From Trema orientale (lineage: Eukaryota > Streptophyta > Magnoliopsida > Rosales > Cannabaceae): a stretch of 64,000 nt of DNA. The stretch covers positions 1,240,575 through 1,304,574 of the forward strand of contig JXTC01000017.1 of the NCBI GenBank assembly GCA_002914845.1, read 5' to 3'. The notes under the pieces were generated by a model. That model saw only the letters and a list, made by a program, of their open reading frames with translations. It made no database searches and was not told the origin of the DNA. Made by a program: the position numbers and the translations under genes. Positions within the stretch are counted from its first letter, which is position 1. The number at the start of each line of letters is the position of its first letter. Positions 59,736 to 64,000 of the stretch are shown here, piece by piece.

Positions 59736-61244
59736 AAATGATACTGTGCTTTTGATTCCATGAAAGATGTGTGGATGAATTATATACCAAGGCACCTTTT
59801 TCATAATGGTAGTAGGGCGCTTGGGTTACATTCTGCTTGTAATAGCCCCTAGCCAGGTTTCTGCAAAGTGAAAAGAGACCCTTACGGTTTACCCGTACAG
59901 AACTGCCTTTCTATAGCCCAAAGGCTGAGCTTTACGCGGGAGAGTAACGTTGTACGCGCTGCCTATTGTTTGTATTTGTGGTAGTTTATGGAACTGTTAA
60001 CTTTTGGATATTCAGCTTTACGAGCAGTGAAAAAATAGGAGTAAATTTCAGATATCGTGAATCAACTTTGGCAATTTTTGTGGGACATATTCGTTGTACC
60101 ATGTGCTAGTTTGCACCAGAGCTTTGGAGCTTCTTATACACCCACACTGCTTAATGATCACACACAACGTTTCTCCTTTTGAAGGCGTTTATCTATTGTC
60201 AACAAACTATTCACTGGATACAATATTTTAATGGTAACATAATTTATAGGATAAATGACCTGCTGGTCTCTCAACTATAAGGAAAGTTTTCCTTAAATCT
60301 ATTTAAAAATTTCATTTTAGTCATTTTTGCTGTATACATTGTTCTAGCACTATAAAGATTTTACTTGGACATTGGATGAGATTATAATATAGAACAGTCT
60401 TAAATATGATATTTTGTTGAAATTAATATACAGAATGACAAATGTATTTTATGTGCTCACTATATTAAAAATCAAATAAAATGTAGAGCAAAAGATTAAA
60501 ATGAATCATTTTTAGTAGTATAAGTACGATAAAATTTAAAGTATAAAGTTTAAAGAATAAAGAATAGAATGAGTTTTTTCCAATTAAAATAATTTATCCT
60601 AGCTTCTGTCTTTATCATTAACGGTTCTATAACAGTATATAAAACATAAACCATTTAATAGATTTTTTTTATTTATATATTTTATTTAGAAGACAACTAT
60701 AATACTAATGCACATTCTTTGGGAGGAAAAGAATAATAATAGAGATCTAAATTGATTCACTGAACTTGCATCATGCATAGCTATAAACTCGTGTTTCATA
60801 AAATCCTCGAAAGTTTTCCAGTGCTATGGAAAAAAAACTTTTGCATACTACTTTTAAAGACTTTCACGTGCCCTACCAGTGCCACTATTTATCTTTGTCA
60901 TTAAAAATGTACTAAAAGCAAGAACAAACAGTTCCAGAAACTCCATTCGTAAATGAACTTGGTACTTTTGGCTAGTTAGTTTTTAAACTGCCCAAGTCCT
61001 ATAAAGCTTAGTTAGAGAATAGGCCAATATACTAGGCATTTCACACGGGTTAGCATGAAATTATACTTCATAAATGTTCCTTTTTCTTCTTCCCCATTTT
61101 TGTATCTTTAACGTGTATAAAAATGTTACATCAGACATTAAAAAGTTGTCATATCATGTATGAACAATGGTATCGCTATTGGTACGTACAACCTCTGCCA
61201 TATATCCTTTGTGCATGTCAATGACGTAGCAATCGCTCTTCATT
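59736..61244. other. Convergent intergenic region between PPR and KIN-1
   Basis: It contains the 3' ends of two genes that point at each other. No gene and no clear element is seen; the centre is AT-rich. Confidence 0.5.
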
Positions 61245-63961
61245 TCAGAACCTTGACAAAGGTAAGTATGAATTGAACCAGGTCATAAAGAAATTGGAAA
61301 GTCGTAAAACCCTAGCCACAACACTCGAAGCCTCTCCAGCCTTGTTGAAGGGGGCATCAGATATATCAGCCCTAGCTGTTCTGTCCTTGAGAGCCTTATT
61401 CTCCATCTTAAGCTGTAAAAAGTATAAAACTAGCTAATGAATACATGTTTTAGAAAAAGGAAGCAGAATCCTATCAAGGAATAACCTCTTAACAGAAATA
61501 CTAGCACATGTATTATCTCAACAACTAATATACTGAAGTTAAATGATGGTTTTTCTCTTACCTCCTCAACCTCAAACACAAGCTCTTCCACTGCTTGTTG
61601 CAAAGATGTAATTGTCCTTGAAATAATATCCTCGTAAGCTGAATCCAACTCCTCAACTGAATTGGGATCGAAGAAAATTCCCTCTAGTGTGAACAACTCC
61701 TTGAGCAAATTCACAGTTTCGTCATCAAGTCTCTCCCGCAGCTATATTATGTGAAGTTCTTCAATTATTTATTTAAAGCTATATTATGGAATTTGTGTTA
61801 TGACGATGATGGAAAGATTATTCTAGGAGCTACAGATTTTAGTTCTAACCTTGTTTAGGATTCTCTCACATGTCTCATCTTTAGTTGGAGAAGGAACAAC
61901 ATGTTTTTTAGCAGATTTATCTTCATTGCACTTGACCTGCGGCGATGCCTTTATATGATTTGCCCTGTTCCAACATCATATCACAGAATAATAATAAGCC
62001 TTCATCCAGAGGTCAACTCAATTTTCCTTTGTTTCAATTGTAAAATCTCGACTTTTAAAGAGTGAGTAAACACGAGAAAACAACACCAATTGCACTCTGA
62101 GGAAAAACAAAAGGCTCATTGTATTCTACTAAATAGATCGACTTACGTAACTAGGCCTTCTTGTGATGGAGCTTAGCATATTGTGTTTTTTCCAAATCAA
62201 TATGTTTTGTTTTTCTTTAGACAAATAATGTAATAGAAAGCATTTTTGGAAGTTAAAACAATGCACCTTGCTCCAAATCGAAGAGTGGAGAGACTCTCTT
62301 GTGCGTTTGAAGCGCTTGGTGAGCAACAACACAGTAAAGCAGTTCTCGAATTCCCACCCTGTAAGATGAAAATGAAAAAAATCTTCAAGAGAAGTTGAAT
62401 GACAAGATAACATGGACCAAGACAGAGGGAAACTGACAAGGGCATCTTGTAGGATCCGAGTAAGTTTGGAGTCGCGATATGGAATGTGATTGATTTTCCC
62501 AGGTGAACCAGATGTCAGAGCGTTTATTACATTCCCAAGGACTGACAGGGACTTGTTGATACTCTTGGCTTCTTCAAGGACTCTTCCTTCAGCACCAGTT
62601 TTTTCTGCTTTCTCAGAGCCTGCCAAGTCCACAAGAACTAACTTGCCAGTTTTCAACCTGTCCACCATTTGAAAAAGTTCAATATTAAGTCATCCAAAAC
62701 CTGATACAAATAGAAAGAGAAGAGAAGCAGTACCGATTATCTTTCTTCAGTTCTTGCTGTACTGTAAATATGTAAACACAGTGGCTTCTGCTGCTGGCAA
62801 TGTTCATTTCTATACTTAATAAGGTCAGAAACAAAAAATATGATGGTTAAATGAAACTAGAGTACCTCCAACGAAAATAAAAAGGATTTCACTATGTCCT
62901 TGTGAAAAATAAGGCAGGATACGGGTCTCTCCAACAGCTCTGTTAGCTATACCGCTCTGAAAATTCAATCTCAGTGTTAGAAGACATACTGAAAACTACA
63001 CAAGGGAATTGGAATTCAGAAGTAGTTTTATCTTACAGCTAGGCTCTGCAATGCTTCTGTGGGGTCCTTTATGGAGATCTGTAAAAGGGAAAATAAGTTC
63101 TAAGTCACAGAGGATACTGAAGTGCATCAAATCCAGTTTTTGCAGTGTTCAGCCAAAAAAGAAAAAAAAATTCCATTTTTTTGCGGTCATGTCAATGTTC
63201 CTGCTTGACATAGTAACTCTTCTGCGATATAAATGGCAGAGTTAGCAAAACTTCATACAAAATTAATCGGCCAAAAGGGATTCCAAATTATTTCACTTCT
63301 AGAACTAACAAGTTACTTCAGTGATAAAGATTACAGTTGGCATCTCCATCAAGAGGGCCTTAGCAGAAAGTGTGTTTAGTGTGGTCATGCATGGTTACTA
63401 AAGAGTCACTGAAGTGGCATTTCAAGTTTGCTGCTAGTGTAATCATCGTGTGCATGCAGAAGATTGGAAATTTTTATTGCAGTTAAGCATGAACATAGAA
63501 TTTTGCTCCTAAAGTTCTGAAAACAAACGTACTTCGGAATTGCCATGTAAGAAAATTCCTTGAGCTTTACTCTCCTTGATCTGTATGTTATCCTTAGCTA
63601 AATCAAAGAGGTCCCTGAGTAAAGAAAGATATAGGCTGTAATTGTTGAAACATTCCTTGACATCCATTTACTAGCTTCTTATCATTCGTTAAGGGTGTAC
63701 CTTACTCTCTCCATGTAGATCTCTACCTGGAGAGAAACAAAGAATGGAAAGTACATGGATGATTAATAGATAAAAAACAAATATTGCTTTCATCCAATTA
63801 TTTTTTTGAAAAAAAAAAAAATCTGAAATTCTAGATACCATTGACAACTTGATGGAGATTTTTATTGCTTTTTCAGAAGATTTTATGCATTCAAAAATCC
63901 CATTAACTACTCGGGGAAGCAACCCTCTTCTCTGCTCATCGGATTCTAGTATACCAGGGCC
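61245..63961 (-). CDS. KIN1: Kinesin-1-type motor protein KIN-1, 3' part
   Basis: Eleven exons are in the window, listed 5' to 3' on the minus strand: 63961-63839, 63726-63701, 63614-63533, 63078-63037, 62956-62923, 62809-62734, 62657-62438, 62358-62267, 61964-61850, 61741-61562 and 61412-61245. All junctions are GT-AG and in frame, and they give the last 385 residues. The motor domain shows switch I (NIASSRSH), switch II (DLAGSEK) and [17 protein letters not shown], then [12 protein letters not shown] short stalk follows ([26 protein letters not shown]). The short C-terminal part and the wording match plant KIN-1 (Arabidopsis At3g63480, rice PSS1), a plus-end microtubule motor with a role in meiosis and gametophytes. 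The P-loop and the N-terminus lie beyond the right edge. The first exon here begins at [13 protein letters not shown], just after the usual GKTYSMEG. Confidence 0.93.
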
Positions 63962-64000
63962 CTGCTCAATAGTTGCAAACACCACCAACTGTCAGCTTAA

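Noticed and set aside
1-64000. CRISPR arrays, operons, tRNA and rRNA genes
   Set aside because: The window is plant nuclear DNA. No spaced identical repeats and no complete tRNA or rRNA gene could be found by eye.

Overview
The window is nuclear DNA of a flowering plant, almost certainly a eudicot. It is AT-rich, its genes have many short GT-AG introns, and the intergenic space is packed with plant-type mobile elements and CT/GA and AAT microsatellites. I cannot name the species. There is one N, at 10445. Five host genes that look functional can be supported, plus one that runs off the right edge.

Layout. 1-11.5 kb is gene-poor: microsatellites, an LTR-like fossil (about 4.1-6.0 kb), a MULE-type MITE with a 9-bp duplication (6607-6969), an RNase H-like fragment of a LINE type (about 7.7-8.1 kb), a 169-bp tandem duplication (8940-9278) and a 305-bp Helitron-like element (10303-10607). 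11559-16154 (+) is a four-exon WRKY12-type transcription factor. 16.9-25.4 kb is a transposon cluster: a Tourist-like MITE, a short TRIM-like LTR element that hosts a 5.2-kb Ty3/gypsy fossil, and a 1.5-kb element with 300-bp inverted ends. 25613-27667 (-) is an intronless PPR gene like Arabidopsis At1g71460. 28.2-32.2 kb holds LTR-like sequence and three tandem copies of a 1.37-kb unit. 33049-42856 (+) is a complete 19-exon ALG12 mannosyltransferase gene (497 aa) with a solo LTR in intron 8. A SINE (43952-44116) precedes a PRA1-family gene (44427-44999). 45.6-51.2 kb holds a PRA1 relic, copia-like tail repeats and a striking palindrome with two arms of 1692 bp around a 60-bp spacer (47719-51162). 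A hAT-like element lies at 54586-55153. 57126-59735 (+) is a two-exon PPR gene like At1g02150. 61245-63961 (-) is the 3' part of a KIN-1 kinesin gene, tail to tail with it.

The genes do not form one pathway: ER N-glycan assembly (ALG12), membrane traffic (PRA1), organelle RNA processing (two PPR genes), secondary-wall and flowering control (WRKY12) and a microtubule motor (KIN-1). ALG12 and the At1g02150-like PPR gene are, from memory, neighbours in Arabidopsis too (At1g02145 and At1g02150), so this part looks like old microsynteny stretched by insertions.

The most unusual structure is the palindrome. Its spacer is a copy of a segment that is also tandemly duplicated in the LTR-like leader about 2.7 kb upstream. 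Transcription through it would give a long hairpin RNA. I found no undescribed multi-gene system; the novelty here is structural.
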